Positions 14,935 through 29,188 of a stretch of 64,000 nucleotides of DNA are shown piece after piece. The position numbers and the translations under genes are program-made. Under the pieces are notes generated by a model. That model did no database searches, had not been told where the DNA came from, and was given only the letters and a program-made list of their open reading frames with translations. This DNA comes from Antennarius striatus (taxonomy: Eukaryota; Chordata; Actinopteri; Lophiiformes; Antennariidae): positions 5,079,501 to 5,143,500 of the forward strand of contig NC_090785.1 of assembly GCF_040054535.1 (NCBI RefSeq). Direction: 5' to 3'. The stretch's first letter is position 1; each line of letters starts with the position of its first letter.

Positions 14935-15050
14935 GTGGTTGTTTGTCTTTCATGTGGCTCCGCGATGCGCTGGCGATGCATTCGGAGCGTACCTCGCCCA
15001 TAGTCAGCTGGGATAGGCTCCAGTGACTACCGCTATCTGCAAGGATGGAT
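14935..15050 (+). repeat. Interspersed repeat fragment (common teleost type)
   Basis: It contains TGGCTCCGCGATGCGCTGG and CATAGTCAGCTGGGATAGGC, followed by a short GGATGGATGG end. These phrases belong to a widespread fish repeat, and the second matches the reverse complement of the repeat at about 5890. It is GC-rich compared with the surrounding DNA. Family name not assigned. Confidence 0.5.
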
Positions 15051-18000
15051 GGAATACACTGAGGCACATATGTACGTTGCTGCCAGTCTTGTTCGGGGTT
15101 CTCAAAAAAGTTGTACCTGAATCAGAAGGCCACAGCATAAGTTTAGTAAAGGCTCTAAACTTGTAAAGGCTTTGGAAATTGTACCAATCATCACAATGCT
15201 TTTCTATAGTTTTGTTATTTCCAAGTTTAAACACTAAATTCCTTTCATAATAGAGACACAAGTATAATTTCAGGCACTGTTTCTTAACACAATCACCTGA
15301 AGGATGTTTCCAACTTACAACAAATAGGATTCCTCATCCGCCAAACAACCCAATCAAACCAAGCAGCAGTTTCAGAAGCAATGGCATTTCTATCTATCGG
15401 GAATGGGACGGGTGGTCAGAGAATGATATCACCAGACCAGCGGTCTTAATTGAAACCACAGACTCCTCAAGCTATCCTATTACTCCAGGCAGGTTAGGGT
15501 TGCCAGGTCAAAGTGTAAGCTCCCATGCGTAATTTATGGTGCGCTTACCTCAGATAATCCATACATATAAGTTGTAGGGTTATGAAGCTTCAGACCCCCT
15601 ACCCATCTGCAGCCAATTTGGCCCTTGCGCAATGATCCTTAAATCACACAAAGCTCCCAGACCTTGCTGACTTGACTACAGACGAGGCCGAAGAGCCGGT
15701 TTTCATTTGAATTCCCTCCACATGCCCCTCCTGGTAGATTTGACGGGAATAAAATAGACCTTGGGCATTAACTACCTGAACTAGTAATCCTGCTTGGAAG
15801 CCAGCATCCTCCGCTTTTTCCTCTCACGACAGTGATTTGCAAAGGAATGTGGCTCTAGCACCAGATCAATAACACTTCTTTGCAATTTAACAAGATTACA
15901 TGTTAGATAACATACTAAATATACCCTGCTGCATTTAAAGTAACTTAACCATGGATGTTTTTAATACATGGGGGCAGACCGCTAAATAAAGTGGGACTCT
16001 TCTTACAACCTGCTATCTCAGATATCAAACATACGGTTGGTTTCATCACTGTGAAGATTAACCTTATCGGAAATCGCATTTCTTCAATTATGAGGACACA
16101 CTCTGCTGGGGAGAAGAAGTTGGGGTAGGGCTGTGCTAAAGATAGAAATGTATGATTGGCCCAAGCGATTAAAGATGCCTCCTGGCTATTTTCCGACTGT
16201 TTACATTTCTATCAGAATATCATCTTTGTGGGTAATACTGCTCTGCCTGATGGCTGGGGATGTTTCATTTCTTGTTTTTGGTGCTGATTTGTGATCCGTT
16301 TCAGCATTGTCAAACTACAGAAGAAAAATTATGTCAGAAGATCTAATAGTGATGGTATTCGGTATCACTGGTGGCTGTTACTTGCAGGACTTTTTGATTT
16401 TTCTTCTCATCTTTTGGTACAAAAGGGTAGAAATTTGAGACGAATATTTGTGTTTCACGTGTATATTGGTCACAGGATAAATGGAAAAGGTACATGACTT
16501 CTTCAACTGCCACTCATATTTATTATAGGGTACTTAGCATATAGTTATTTTAACTGGTTCGTTTATTTGTTATCATAATCAATCTCTAGTATATATGCAG
16601 AATTATCAATAAAAAATGTACTGATATCTGATAGATGTAAAATTAAATGATACTGACATTCAACTATTTCAATTCCTTAGTAAGTGACTGACAAAGTGCA
16701 TAATTAGCAATCTATAGGCTTACAAATGTCTGATGCTATGCTGCTGCTTCAGACATAATGAAATAATTTGACTCATGCAACCAAGTGTTATTGACTTTGA
16801 AGACAAATCAGTGTTATTAACCTCAGACCTTTCCAAGTATGATCAAGTATGATACACATAGATCAATATTGTGTATAGTGTGTATATTGTCGCACACTAT
16901 AGACAATCTCTCTCGCTCTCTCTCTGCTTATGTTTCATTTTCAGGTATAAATTCATCTCATGACAGCTTGCTCAGAGTCACGGTTTTGTTTTTAAGTCGG
17001 AATCTTTGAAATAGTCAATCAAAATACAAGGTAGTAGCTTAGTGCAAAATAGTAGCTTTAGAACAACAGGGATTAATGCTCAATGAAAGGCATAAACTAC
17101 TGGTACATGGAAAAGAACATTTTCATCCAATGACACACATGCATTGAATAAAATTAAAAAGTTTGTGCTAATATGGATCAATCCAGCCTCTAGTACAGAC
17201 ATGAAAATTATCAAAATGTTCATGCACCAAACAGTGTCAAAATAAGCAGATTGAATGTCTAATATGTCCAAGTCATATGCTTAATGCATTTATTGACCCA
17301 GGCTCCTTTTTTTCTCTGCTTTTGCAGCTAATCTTGCATGTTCTTATTTAAATAACCAAACTGAATGTATCTGGAAAATGTCACAAAAGTTTGAATATAT
17401 TACAAAACTGAATCTGCTTTGCAGAAGCCTATGTATATCATAAGCACTGGGGCATTTTGAGGGGGTTCGTACAGAGTAAATCAGTAATTCAATGAACATC
17501 ACCCTTCACAGGGACTCTTGGATACCTTCCATCCATTCTTCTACACTTTATTAAATACAGTTGATGTGAATTAGATTTTCAAATTCTTGCTCTGCGGATT
17601 TTAGAAATGCACAGAGGGAATGCTGAAAGGTTCTGCAGAGGGTCAGCGGCCATCCTTCCACCAATTACCTGACTGAGTGCAGGTTTGTTTGTTCGACTGG
17701 ATCTGAATTGGCATGCAGTGCCACAGAACATATTTTAAAGTTAGTTGGTAAACACTATCAGCTGAGGTGAGGCAGAGGAATGGGCTCACTAAACCTTGTC
17801 TGACAGCATTATCATGGCCATTGGTAACAGCGCAGGGTACTATGTAAACAGCTTTCTTCCACATGCCAGTAAATTCAGAGCCATTACAGGCAGCAAGGTG
17901 TTGGCTTGCATTCTAACAACATTCTCTAGTCAGGCTCATGCATACACAAATATTCTCACGCATGCCCGCACGTGCACATTATTCAAAGGAATACACACTA

Positions 18001-19774
18001 ACACAAACCAAGTACATAAACACACAACTATGCATTGTAAGCTAGAACAAACAAAGTAGGGATACCTGCCACTGTTGCTAGGATACGGGTTCTTCTGGCT
18101 CCTAAGTAAATGACTCGTGGCACTGACTGCTGTGAAAAATTAAGACAAGCCGGTGAGGAAAAGTAAAGGGACCTTCCAACTTCATATAAAAAGAAAATCA
18201 CATATACTCAGCTGGTTTCAGGATGAATCGTGTGATTCTACAGGTTTTAAATCTGTTGTAAAAACTTCCAGGTCTGCTGCTGACATTGGCCATAAAGAGA
18301 TTTTATGATTTTTTTCTCCTGAAAATTAAGCTGCAGAGGTTGTCTGAGCAGTCCAAAAGGGATATTAGTGAGTTGTTCCCTGTTTCTATTAGCATCCCTT
18401 CAGTTCATATTAATATAATCCAGTTAAACACACAGGGTCTTTAAAACTCAAGTAAGACCTGTTTCAATCCTTGCACTGTAAGACTATATAAAAAACAGTG
18501 TAAAACAAAAGTGGAATGGAAAAGTGGTGGCGGTATTGTGGATGCAAACAGCACACTGAGTGAATTAATGTCACTTTACCTGCTGTGACCCATGCCCCCT
18601 CTATCACTGGATTGTTATTGAGCAATTATGGCCATTGATTTTCTCCTCAGCACACCTCTGTATGACAGCTGGCCTTTGAAAGAAGCCTCACCGGACTCCT
18701 AACTGCTTCCCACTGTGGCCACAGTATTTGCTGGAACAAGTGGCCAATTTGACCCTTTTCCTGCCCAGACACCACAGGACACATCGCCAGACTGTTTGAT
18801 GCAAGCATGGCCTCAAGTCCAGTCTGAGTTTTTGTGCATCATTCACGCTGCTCTGGTTTCCGATTTTGCTTTATTTACACTGAATAATTTGAAGTTCTGA
18901 AATTTTTGTAATTATCCACTAAATTTCAACCCATCAGTCTGTTAACTCAAAATATGACACATGACAGGACACAGATTATCTTTAGAAGCTTCATACTCAA
19001 GCTAGTCAACTCAGCATGGAACTTTTCCACTGGGGCAGACCCAGCATCGTTATAGAGAAAAAACAAGTCTACCTCAGGCTAATAAAAGTGGACTGGTTCT
19101 CCAGGTCATGTATTTCTGATATTTGTAACTTCTTCCTTGTTTATTTATGAACTATTACTCATGTAATGCAACTTTTCTGTAAACTAATTCCATTATTGCA
19201 GTTAACAGAACCAATCTCTATTTGAACATTTTAGAACTGGCCAAGAGATGCAAAGAAAAAGGTGTGTTTGAGCTCCACTTTCTAAATAATGCTCAAAATG
19301 TTAGTATATTTTCTGAAAGATTAATATCTCCACAGCTAATAGAAAATAGCTTGAATCAAACTGCATGTCTTTCACGTAAGAGCAACACAGCACAACTAAG
19401 TCCGTTTCTGATTTGCGTTCTTCTATAAATGCAAACTGTGTTTATTGTTATTATTTTTATATCAATCAATCAAGTTTAATTTATAAAGTGCTTAATCATG
19501 GCAACAGATATTTCAAAGCTCTTTAACAGATAAGAAAAAACCCAATAGAACCCATGTGGCTAACATTCTGCAAAAAGGAGCTTTTCATTTGTCAGAATGG
19601 TTCTCTAATACTAGGAAGATTCTGTTGGATTAAAGCCAAGACCAGCACATGGGGAGTGTGTGCACGAGGCTTTAGCATATTCCAAAGCAAACAGCTGGGA
19701 AATTCTTTTAATCTGGTGTTTTTTCAGACTGGATCTGTTAATACTAAGAAATGTGAATCAGTTTGATATCATTA
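15051..19774. other. Intergenic region without recognisable genes
   Basis: No coding exon was recognised. A short CT run lies near 16905-16926. The stretches 15530-15830 and 18520-18700 are complex, unique-looking and rich in short AT-core motifs, so they are candidates for conserved non-coding elements. Positions 19455-19540 resemble the tail of a dispersed retroposon. Confidence 0.5.
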
Positions 19775-20116
19775 CAGTGCGCCCTCACGCATTCGCGCAT
19801 CAACGATGCGACTTCACCTCATTGCGGATTTTTGGTAGGCAGTCACATGATACCGTACACGCATTCTATTGGGTGAGTGCACTCTGATCCTCCAGTATCG
19901 GACTTTTGTGAGACACAAAAGTGCTTTAAAAATTCAATAATATTTGTGGGGGAAAGTAATACAGATAGAAAGTGGTTTAATATCAGTATGGGGAGGGTTC
20001 ATAAACTTTTAAATTACTGTAAATAATAAGATAAATAGATCGCGATCTCGATCGCAAATTCCTCAATTGCATGTAGTTGATGAAACGCATTAACTGCAAA
20101 GAATAAGGACGCACTG
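19775..20116. mobile_element. MITE-like element with TIRs and TA target duplication
   Basis: The left end reads CAGTGCGCCCTCACG, and the reverse complement of the right end reads CAGTGCGTCCTTATTC, giving terminal inverted repeats of about 11 bp with one mismatch. Both ends are flanked by TA (19773-19774 and 20117-20118), as expected for a Tc1/mariner-type target duplication. The body of about 342 bp has no transposase, so it would be non-autonomous. A self-complementary GATCGCGATCTCGATCGC stretch lies near 20038-20056. Confidence 0.6.
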
Positions 20117-20997
20117 TACTATGAAGTGAAGTTTTAACAAAGTAAGTAGGCCAAAATACTACTTCCATGACGAATAGTATATATTATTGTCAATACAATG
20201 TAACGACTCAAAGAAGAACTGACACCAGCAAATATAAATAAATAATAAATTAACTTGATGGATGAGATGACTGATAAAACAATAGGTAAAAAAATTCCTT
20301 TGAGTGAGCCATACGTCTCCTCTAAGCACAAAAATCCGTCTGTTATGAAGCTGCAGGCGACGGCATGTCAGGTATGCAGCAGATCCTAAGAATCCAGGGA
20401 GAAAATCTTTTCCTGTGAAATGTTTTGTACCTCTGATAAGTATCAAATGACCATACCTGGAAATACTGTGGGGTTGCAGTCGTTCAGGAGTAAATTGCAC
20501 TGGACAGGATCGCAGAGATCTAGATGTAATTTTGATATGATAAACAGGAAGCAAGCTGCAACACGAACATGCTACCTTGACTAGAAATATTTTCATAATG
20601 CTTGGCCTAATGTGAAGCATATGGAAAGAACAAAGAAATGTGACAATCCACCAAATTCTATCCTTAGAATTCTAAATAATTCAAGGCATTATAGATGACA
20701 AACCAATACCATTGTTGATAACACGTTTGCAATATTGAGGTTTACAATTATGTATATTTGGAAAGTGTATAGCAACTTTTTTGCAGACAAAACTTAACCG
20801 CGTGGAAGTTGTATCTTTTTAAAATGTTTTAGTTTTTGTTTTGAAGCTGAAATTAATTTGGAAAAACATATTTATTTTTGAAATGGACACAGCAATTATC
20901 CACTGAAATTAATAAAATATAAATATTATTATAAAAATATAAAAATATTAATGTAAAATAACACAATGTTAAGCGACTCTTATTTGCTTAATATTGT

Positions 20998-21226
20998 CTT
21001 CTTCTTCTCCTTTCGGCTTTTCCCTTCAGGAGTAGCCACAGCGAATCAGTTGCCTCCATCTAACCCTGTCTTCTGCATCCTCTTCTCTCACACCAACTAC
21101 CTTCATGTTATTTTTCACTAAATCCATAAACCTCCTCTTTGGTCTTCCTCTAGATCTCCTGCCTGGCAGTTCAGAACTCAGCATCCTTCTACCAATATAT
21201 TCACTATCTCTCCTCTGGACATGACT
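20998..21226 (-). mobile_element. RTE/BovB-like LINE, 3' end only
   Basis: On the minus strand this is the same LINE 3' terminus as at 6,550-6,786. It covers the codons after the WFGHVQ region (GGCAGG..GATC..AGAGGAAG..TTTATGGA) and the terminal GGC(G/T)ACTCCTGAAGGGAAAAG followed by a GAAGAAG tail. It is heavily 5'-truncated and non-functional. Confidence 0.75.
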
Positions 21227-24200
21227 AGTGCATCTCTGTTTTCAGGGGAGCCCATATGGTAGCCAGACTTAGCCACTGCATTTTAATGATACCAGTTTAG
21301 AAGCAAAAAATAGTGTAAATATATTGTTGAGTAGCTAAAGAACAGCCTTTAGGAGATGACATATGCCAAATGTCAATGTCAATATGCTCTGGAAGTATGG
21401 CTGCACTGCAAATAGAGAAATATACTGTAATAAAACTGCTTCTTAATTAAAAATAAATGAAAGAAGTATATTAAAACTTAATTTCAGTCCCATATTGTGA
21501 CCAAATATGATTAGAGGACCTAAGATATTATAGTTTATAAGATTGGAAAAAGATGTCTTCACCTTTTGATATTACATTTTTCTTTATCCTGTTATTTTTT
21601 GCTGCTGTTTCAGCTTACAGTATTGAACTTTTTGATACTATTTTATCACATTACTGAAATTTCAAACATTGTTACAAGACCTGAGCGGGAAGCAAAAAAG
21701 TGTTACAAAAACAGACCTCTGTGTGTGTCAGGAAAAAAGCAAACCATGCTTTTATTTTTGGCTTACATTTATTCCAAGCCATGTTAGACAGAATTACATT
21801 TTACAAAATACTTTAAAACAAAAATGGACAATTACTGTACACAAAAATTAAAGGAGAAACATGTAAAGCCTTGAAATTTCACAAGTACAGTGTTCCACAT
21901 TTTTTGGCACACCACATGCATTTTTACAAGAAAATCTGACCTTCAAGTCCAACATCTGCTTTAGGTTGAAACTGACAGGTTGGATCATGTGTTCAGGTAT
22001 TTACAGTGTAAATGTTAATACCTCTAAACACATTTTCAGTTCCCTAGATAATTTGCATGTAGTTTATTCAAGAATATCTGCCTTTTTTTTTCGTGAAATG
22101 TGTCAATGTCAGTCATATTTTTTTGGTTATTTATATGTAATTTGTTGCATTTGGCATAAAATATAGCTTCACCTTTGGCAATAATATCCCTTTTTTGCAG
22201 GGTTATCATTTCAATGAACATAAAGTATGTCCAAAAAACAAAGCAGAATTTGAAAACAAAATGCTGTTACTGCTGACCTGGTATTCGAATTTCTAAACAT
22301 TTTTCGCGCAAAAATAGGTCTAATTCCTCCTTTTGTTATCCTTGGAAACGTCTTTTATATAGGAAAAAGCTGATCTCACAGAAAACCTTGGCCTTGACTT
22401 TGAGAATAGGAAGAAGCACAAGTACTGGCAAAAAAATGAGGGGAGATGAAAAACGCTTTTTGAAAAGGCAGAGTCGCACAAATGCATCTGAGCTTTCCTT
22501 TTTGTTGAGTATGGAGATAGAGGTACACTGCAAAGTAGTAAAATATTTCGATGCAGCTGTGTCAGAAGTTTTTCCACTAATCCCCTGAGTTGAGGATCTT
22601 TGAGTGGGAAACTAAATATCTGTGTCTGAGGCCTGTCACACAGCGCTACATCACAGGATGATCAAAACCCCCTTTGGCAAGCTTTCACATTGTTTGAGAG
22701 AAGGGCCTCTTTTGAGAAATGTGGTATGGGGAGAGATGGGGCTGGCCGGCGGTGGATGTGGAAGGAGGGCTTGGAGAGAGGAGTAAGTAGGGTTAATCCC
22801 GCACTGTCATTATCCTCACTTCTTAGCCACACTGCAAGATCCTCCATAATGAATGCCATTTCCAAGGATTTACACCTGGCATAGACACCAAATTGTGCAA
22901 TTACCAAGACAGGGTGATCACAGCCACCTTTAGCCTTCATTGTAGGTTACAAATAATAATCCGTCATCGTTAGACACAAGTGTAAACCTGCAGAAAAAGC
23001 TGCTCCCAGTTTACAAAAATGTTTACTGTTACACAACAACTGCTTTCCCTTGCATTCCTACAGAAATGTGGACAGAGATTTGTTTCCACCGTGATCCATT
23101 TGTTAAATCGGTACTGATTTGCTTGAGGAGCTAAAATCATAATGTCAACCTAATTCTCTAAGATGTTGGCATGAAAGCTTTTATGTCATCCCAAACTCTA
23201 TTAAAAATAAGCACAGTGACAGGTGGAGGGAAGAGAAGAAAAAATAAGCTATGTTTGTGTTCATTTTAAATGCTTGTCAAGAAGAACAAAGAAAATAAAG
23301 TTTTGTAGGAATCATTTATGGTCCATGTGAAGGAATTTAGAACAGATTTCACTGTATCAATATGAAAGTCCAAATGACTCACTGCTAAACACTCCTTTTC
23401 CCACGTGACTCTACTCCTGTTTTCCCATGACTTAACGTCCCAGTTCAAGCCCACACATGTTGATAGAACCCAAACCTCTTAAGACTTCACCTGCTGTCTT
23501 TTTCATCTTTAAATGCAAGCCAACTTACAGACTACTACTTGTCAATTTTTCCTGATTTCTTAATGTCTTCATTGTACTTATGATCTACTTCCTATCACAC
23601 ACTGTAAAAATATATTTAAAAAACAAAATTATCAGAAAGAATCAAGTACTCAGAATCAAGAGTCCAGAAATTAATATATCAGCAAACCAATTTATGAATA
23701 ATGACATGAGTCACGAGGTCTCAAAAATTTCGCAATAAACGGTGGTACGATAGTGTCTTCATATTTCTCTTGATATTTTATAGCCCTTTAAATGAAAGGA
23801 AATTTATTTTGCATCATATTTGCTACGTAAAGCATTCAGTAAATAAAAGCTCAGATGAACATGCCTATTGGATACTGTGACCCGGGTATATAAGCAGGAA
23901 AATCCAGCCATGACCTTGAACATATACAGTATTGTGACAAACAATGTTAAATGAAGGTGAACTTACTGACCTTTTCAGGGGCTTTCAAAAGAATCACTCA
24001 CTCTTTTATCACTTGATGAACTTTTCTCAATAAATAAAAAGCTTCATGTTTTCTGATTTAGAATTATATTTGACATAAATGAATGGGATGTGACTCATAG
24101 CCTATTTTCACTGATTCACTTTTGAGTTTGCAAGGTTCAAACTTCCTCATGCCTACAGTATCTGTGAGGTAAGACAATCTTCTCCACACGACCACTAACA

Positions 24201-25984
24201 TTAATGTCACCTTAAATATACCAAATTTTGGTGTAAAATGACGTGATACGTTTTCTTTTTATGTGCTGTACAGTGACAAAAAGTAAGAGTACATATCTGA
24301 AAAGCTATTTGCAGATAGTCCTCCAATAAATACATCCCCACCTTATTGCCACACAGTTGTATCATTAGCTTTGTTTTGTAAGTGTGCAATGCACCATTTG
24401 GTGAACCACTTGAACAAAATATGGCGTTTAATTAAATAGCTGAAGGATTCTGCTGAGATGCAGTGTGCCATGGGTAGGTGTTTGACAAGTGATAATTCAC
24501 AGTGCATATAATTAAAAAGTGGAGTTAGATGATAATATTCAATGAGTGGAAAAATAACCATTGTTCATTCTCAGGTGTTTAGACAAAGAAAAAACAGACT
24601 GACTCTATTTTCATAAATTTAGAAGAAAATGTAGTGCAGGTTAAAAACAGGAGAAGAAGAAAACAAACAGGGTGAATATTCATATTCACATGCGATATTA
24701 GCATAATTGACCTGAGGGTATGGGTATTTATTGAATATAAAAATAAATAATCAGGATAAAGTTTTGCCGGGAAAGTAAACTGAAAAAGTAAATAAATAAA
24801 TAAATACTGTAAATAAAATGCAATAACAAGAACTGGAAAATAAACTAATCTCACCCGAGTTACACAGCCTGCAGAAATGAGAGTCTGCACTGATTAGTAT
24901 TATCGGCTACGCTCTCCTAGAAGTATATGATCTACAACACCCCCCATTCATGCATGTATTTTTTCGTGTATAATTATGAATTATGCATGAATAAATTAAG
25001 CCGAATTCTGTGCCAGAGCATGCACAAAATCAAGAGAAATTAGAGCTGCTTTGAGTAGCTGCTGTTAAACATAACACTTTAATGGCATAAAATGTCTAAT
25101 GATGAGAATCGGCTAAACCAACACCTATGTTAACACACATTTTGAGGTTTTGTTGTGTTCTTATAAAATGCACACAGACCACACATCATGTATTTCCCTG
25201 TAAAAATCTATGCACTCACTTCAAATCTGTTAAGCCTGCCAGCACCAGATAAAACCTGGTTTTAATGCCCCACACAGTTGGCAGAAGCGCAAATGAAAAT
25301 GTTTTCTAGCATGCTGATCATGTAGTGCATTAGAAGTGACTTGTTTGGATGAAATGCGACACTTAATTTCTATGTGATGTCATTAAATCTGTTTTTCAGT
25401 ATTTAATAAAAGTGGCTTTTAAGCATTTTAATGATGAAATGTGCAGCAGAGGTGACACCATTAAAGAACAGGGAAGTTATTGTTATTTCATTCGGTTTAA
25501 AGCTGAGAGTGCAAGGATGTCACTGAGGTGACACCGAGGGTATTTATGATCTGTGCTGTTGTCATGTTAATGTGGTTGGAAGCTTCTGATGATCCTCAAA
25601 GCAGGGATTGTGTAGTAGGAGCGCCACTACTTTTTGAATTCAACCATTTCCCAGACACACGGAGGTCCAATCTGAGGATTACTGAGCATCTAAAAGTCAT
25701 TGAGGGAGTACAGAGCAGGCTAATAAGTAAAGCACTGCAGCACCAAAACTCCCCAGTGTTGCTTTGTGCACAACAAGCTTCAGTCACATCACTGACACAC
25801 TAAAGTTTTCTCACAAATGGCTCAAATCATCCATTTTAGGTGCAGGGCCCTTAAGCCTTGCTTCATGCTCAATGTCACCTTGGAAAACAGCTTGCATTGC
25901 ACTGAACACCAATTACCTGCTAACAATAACTAAATGATAGCGTATCACATGTCAATCTCATTAAAATATTTAAAATCCTATTTA
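21227..25984. other. Intergenic region without recognisable genes
   Basis: No coding exon was recognised. The stretch 22600-22940 is comparatively GC-rich and 24940-25430 has several homeodomain/POU-like cores. An inverted repeat ATTCATGCAT / ATGCATGAAT lies at 24946-24955 and 24983-24992. These could be regulatory, but this is inference. Confidence 0.5.
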
Positions 25985-26225
25985 GATAGATAGATAGATA
26001 CTTTATTAATCCCGGAGGAAATTGTACATATCCACCGCTCAGGCATTACATAACGAATAAATACCGGATAAACGTCAGGAGAACAAGAAACACTGACATC
26101 ACAGGACATACCACAAGACATACACTACACTAACAGACACATGCAGCACTAACAGGACTTATATACTAAACTATAACTAAAATATAAACAGTATAACATT
26201 AAAATCTAAACAGTATAAAATTAAA
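25985..26225 (-). mobile_element. Retroposon 3' tail with (GATA)n end
   Basis: It begins AGATAGATAGATACTTTATTAATCCC, the reverse complement of the retroposon tail GGGATTAATAAAGT plus (ATCT)n that recurs in fish genomes. A second copy with a longer GATA array lies at 52166-52256, and an opposite-strand copy of the GGGATTAATAAAG tail ends near 34132. No open frame is present. Family not assigned. Confidence 0.55.
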
Positions 26226-26879
26226 TCCATTCATCCATTCATTTATTTGAATGACACCTTACCATTGTGTCACCCCCACAGGGCTAAAGTTACACACTAC
26301 CATGGCATCTGACATTTGTGATGAGCCACTTCGTCATCAGCTCCATGAAGTTGAGAAAACTTGCTCACACCAACGGCACAGTCAGAGGTGAGTCACGAAG
26401 ATGTGAAAAACCACAGCTCTCTGATTGAACAGAAGCAAATCCACAGCATGGATTAAAGGAATATTTGGCATCCACTGTTACTGGCAGATTAATAACATTT
26501 CAGAGTGGAAAATATGTATGCGGCTCAACAGGTGGTGAGATTGTGAAACAAGGACAAGATGACTACCCACAGATGCAATGTGGACAAAGAAGAATGCCAG
26601 GGATAATAACTGATCTCTCTTTCTCTTTCTGTGCCTCTCTCATTGATATGCCCTAAAAGTGGAAAGCTAAGCAAGGAGTCCTGGAGACTCCAATGAATAG
26701 CCCCCCCAATCCAAATCCTGAGAAAGAGCAGGCTCTTTATGGGTTCCAAATTAAAGCACAATCCCGACTGCTTGACTTGAATATTTTTGGTCTGTCGATA
26801 CTCTTCACTGAGAGTTTTTTTTAAATAAGTTTTTCCTTATATAACACATAATGACTTCATGATGTGGTTTTATCCTCTG

Positions 26880-27290
26880 CTACCTACACGCGTTCCCATG
26901 ACGCGTGGTACCTGCATCACCTGCCCCACTTCCTCCTCTCGTTCACCTGAAGCGTTATTCCTGTTGAAAACCAAAATATAACAACAACAGCGTGAGTCAG
27001 GATGGGGAGGGAAGGGGTGGTCCCGCAGACGTAATGTAGACGTAGACTTCCACACAACAGCTGACAGTCCAAAACCGAGGGAATCGTTCTCTTCGGAACA
27101 CAACGCGGAGCAGCCGCCTCGGAGAAGCCTCTCCCCCCCCCCCCGATCAGAGGCGACTTTTGTGCGCTCGGAGACGTCGCGGATCTGGGTCGTTCATCCA
27201 GTCGACCGGAGCTAACCATCCTGTGAACCAAGACCTGCGGGATACGACACACAATCTTTTGTCGGGCGTACCATTATTGTGAGAAGGGTA
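26880..27290 (+). promoter_or_regulatory. CpG-rich promoter region of gene A
   Basis: This is the most CpG-dense stretch in the window (for example CATGACGCGTGG, CGCTCGGAGACGTCGCGGATC and GTCGACCGGAGC), surrounded by AT-rich DNA. No TATA box is evident. It lies immediately before a GT donor and about 0.7 kb before the coding exon of gene A, as expected for a CpG-island promoter of a vertebrate HS3ST1 gene. The exact transcription start cannot be read from the sequence. Confidence 0.6.
27000..27287 (+). other. hs3st1: Putative non-coding exon 1 of gene A
   Basis: A splice donor AGG|GTAAGG ends this exon at 27287. The matching acceptor CCCCTCGCAG| ends at 28006, giving an intron of about 719 bp that contains a (TTTA)n microsatellite at 27313-27343. 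Human HS3ST1 likewise has its coding region in one exon preceded by non-coding exons. The left boundary is a guess based on CpG density. The exon shares no obvious sequence with the leader exon of genes B to E. Confidence 0.5.
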
Positions 27291-27976
27291 AGGAATTTGG
27301 GACAGTTTTGGCTTTTTTATTTATTTATTTATTTATTTATTTTTAAACTGCGACGGTTCGGTAGCGACGGATGATTTTACAAAAAGAACCGCAAAACATG
27401 TGCGTTTCTGTTGCTTAGAAGTATGATTTGTAGTTTCCATTCGTCGTGTCGTTTGTTTGCAATTTTTCAGCAAATGTGCGCGTTTCTTCTCGTCTTGTGG
27501 ACGGATGGAGGATGCGTGAGTTTTAGATTCAGTGCTCGTCATTTGCTATTTATTTAAAGTGCGTCTATTGATCTGCGTGTTTACACGCATTCATCCTATT
27601 AAAAAAAAAACATTTGCATGAAGTCATCTACTGCAGCTGGTGTTAAAAAGCAAACACACTTTTCCATAAGAAGCGATTTTATAACAAAAGATGCGTTGCC
27701 TATATTGTATTGTTATTTAAGAGACTAATACTCTGGTCTTCTATACATAAATACTGTTGCAAACATTTCTTGGGATTGCATTGGAAATGCTGCTGGGAAG
27801 AGTATAATTTTAAAGTTTACCAACATAAGTAGCCCTAAGAAATGTGAGAAGCTGCTGCTTTTAACCTGATGAATGGTGAATAAATATATTGATGGAAGAT
27901 GCTACAGATTGGCCGCATGTGTATTTCAAGATCTTTTCCAGCTGTGTTTTGTGTCTGCCAGGTATTAACCAGTTAA

Positions 27977-29062
<1,086 letters not shown>

Positions 29063-29169
29063 GCGTTTATATGAGCATTAGTCGTTTGATGTAGAGTTGC
29101 TCAAGGATAATCTCTGAACTGAGATCTTTTTCTGACAGTGTAGATGAAGAAATATTGGAAGTACAGTAT

Positions 29170-29188
29170 AATAAAAGTCTGAAATAAA
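29170..29188 (+). terminator. Polyadenylation signals of gene A (proximal pair)
   Basis: Two AATAAA hexamers (29170-29175 and 29183-29188) lie just over 100 bases after the stop codon. A third AATAAA at 29684-29689 is a possible distal signal. A short 3'UTR is therefore possible, but usage cannot be told from sequence alone. Confidence 0.5.
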
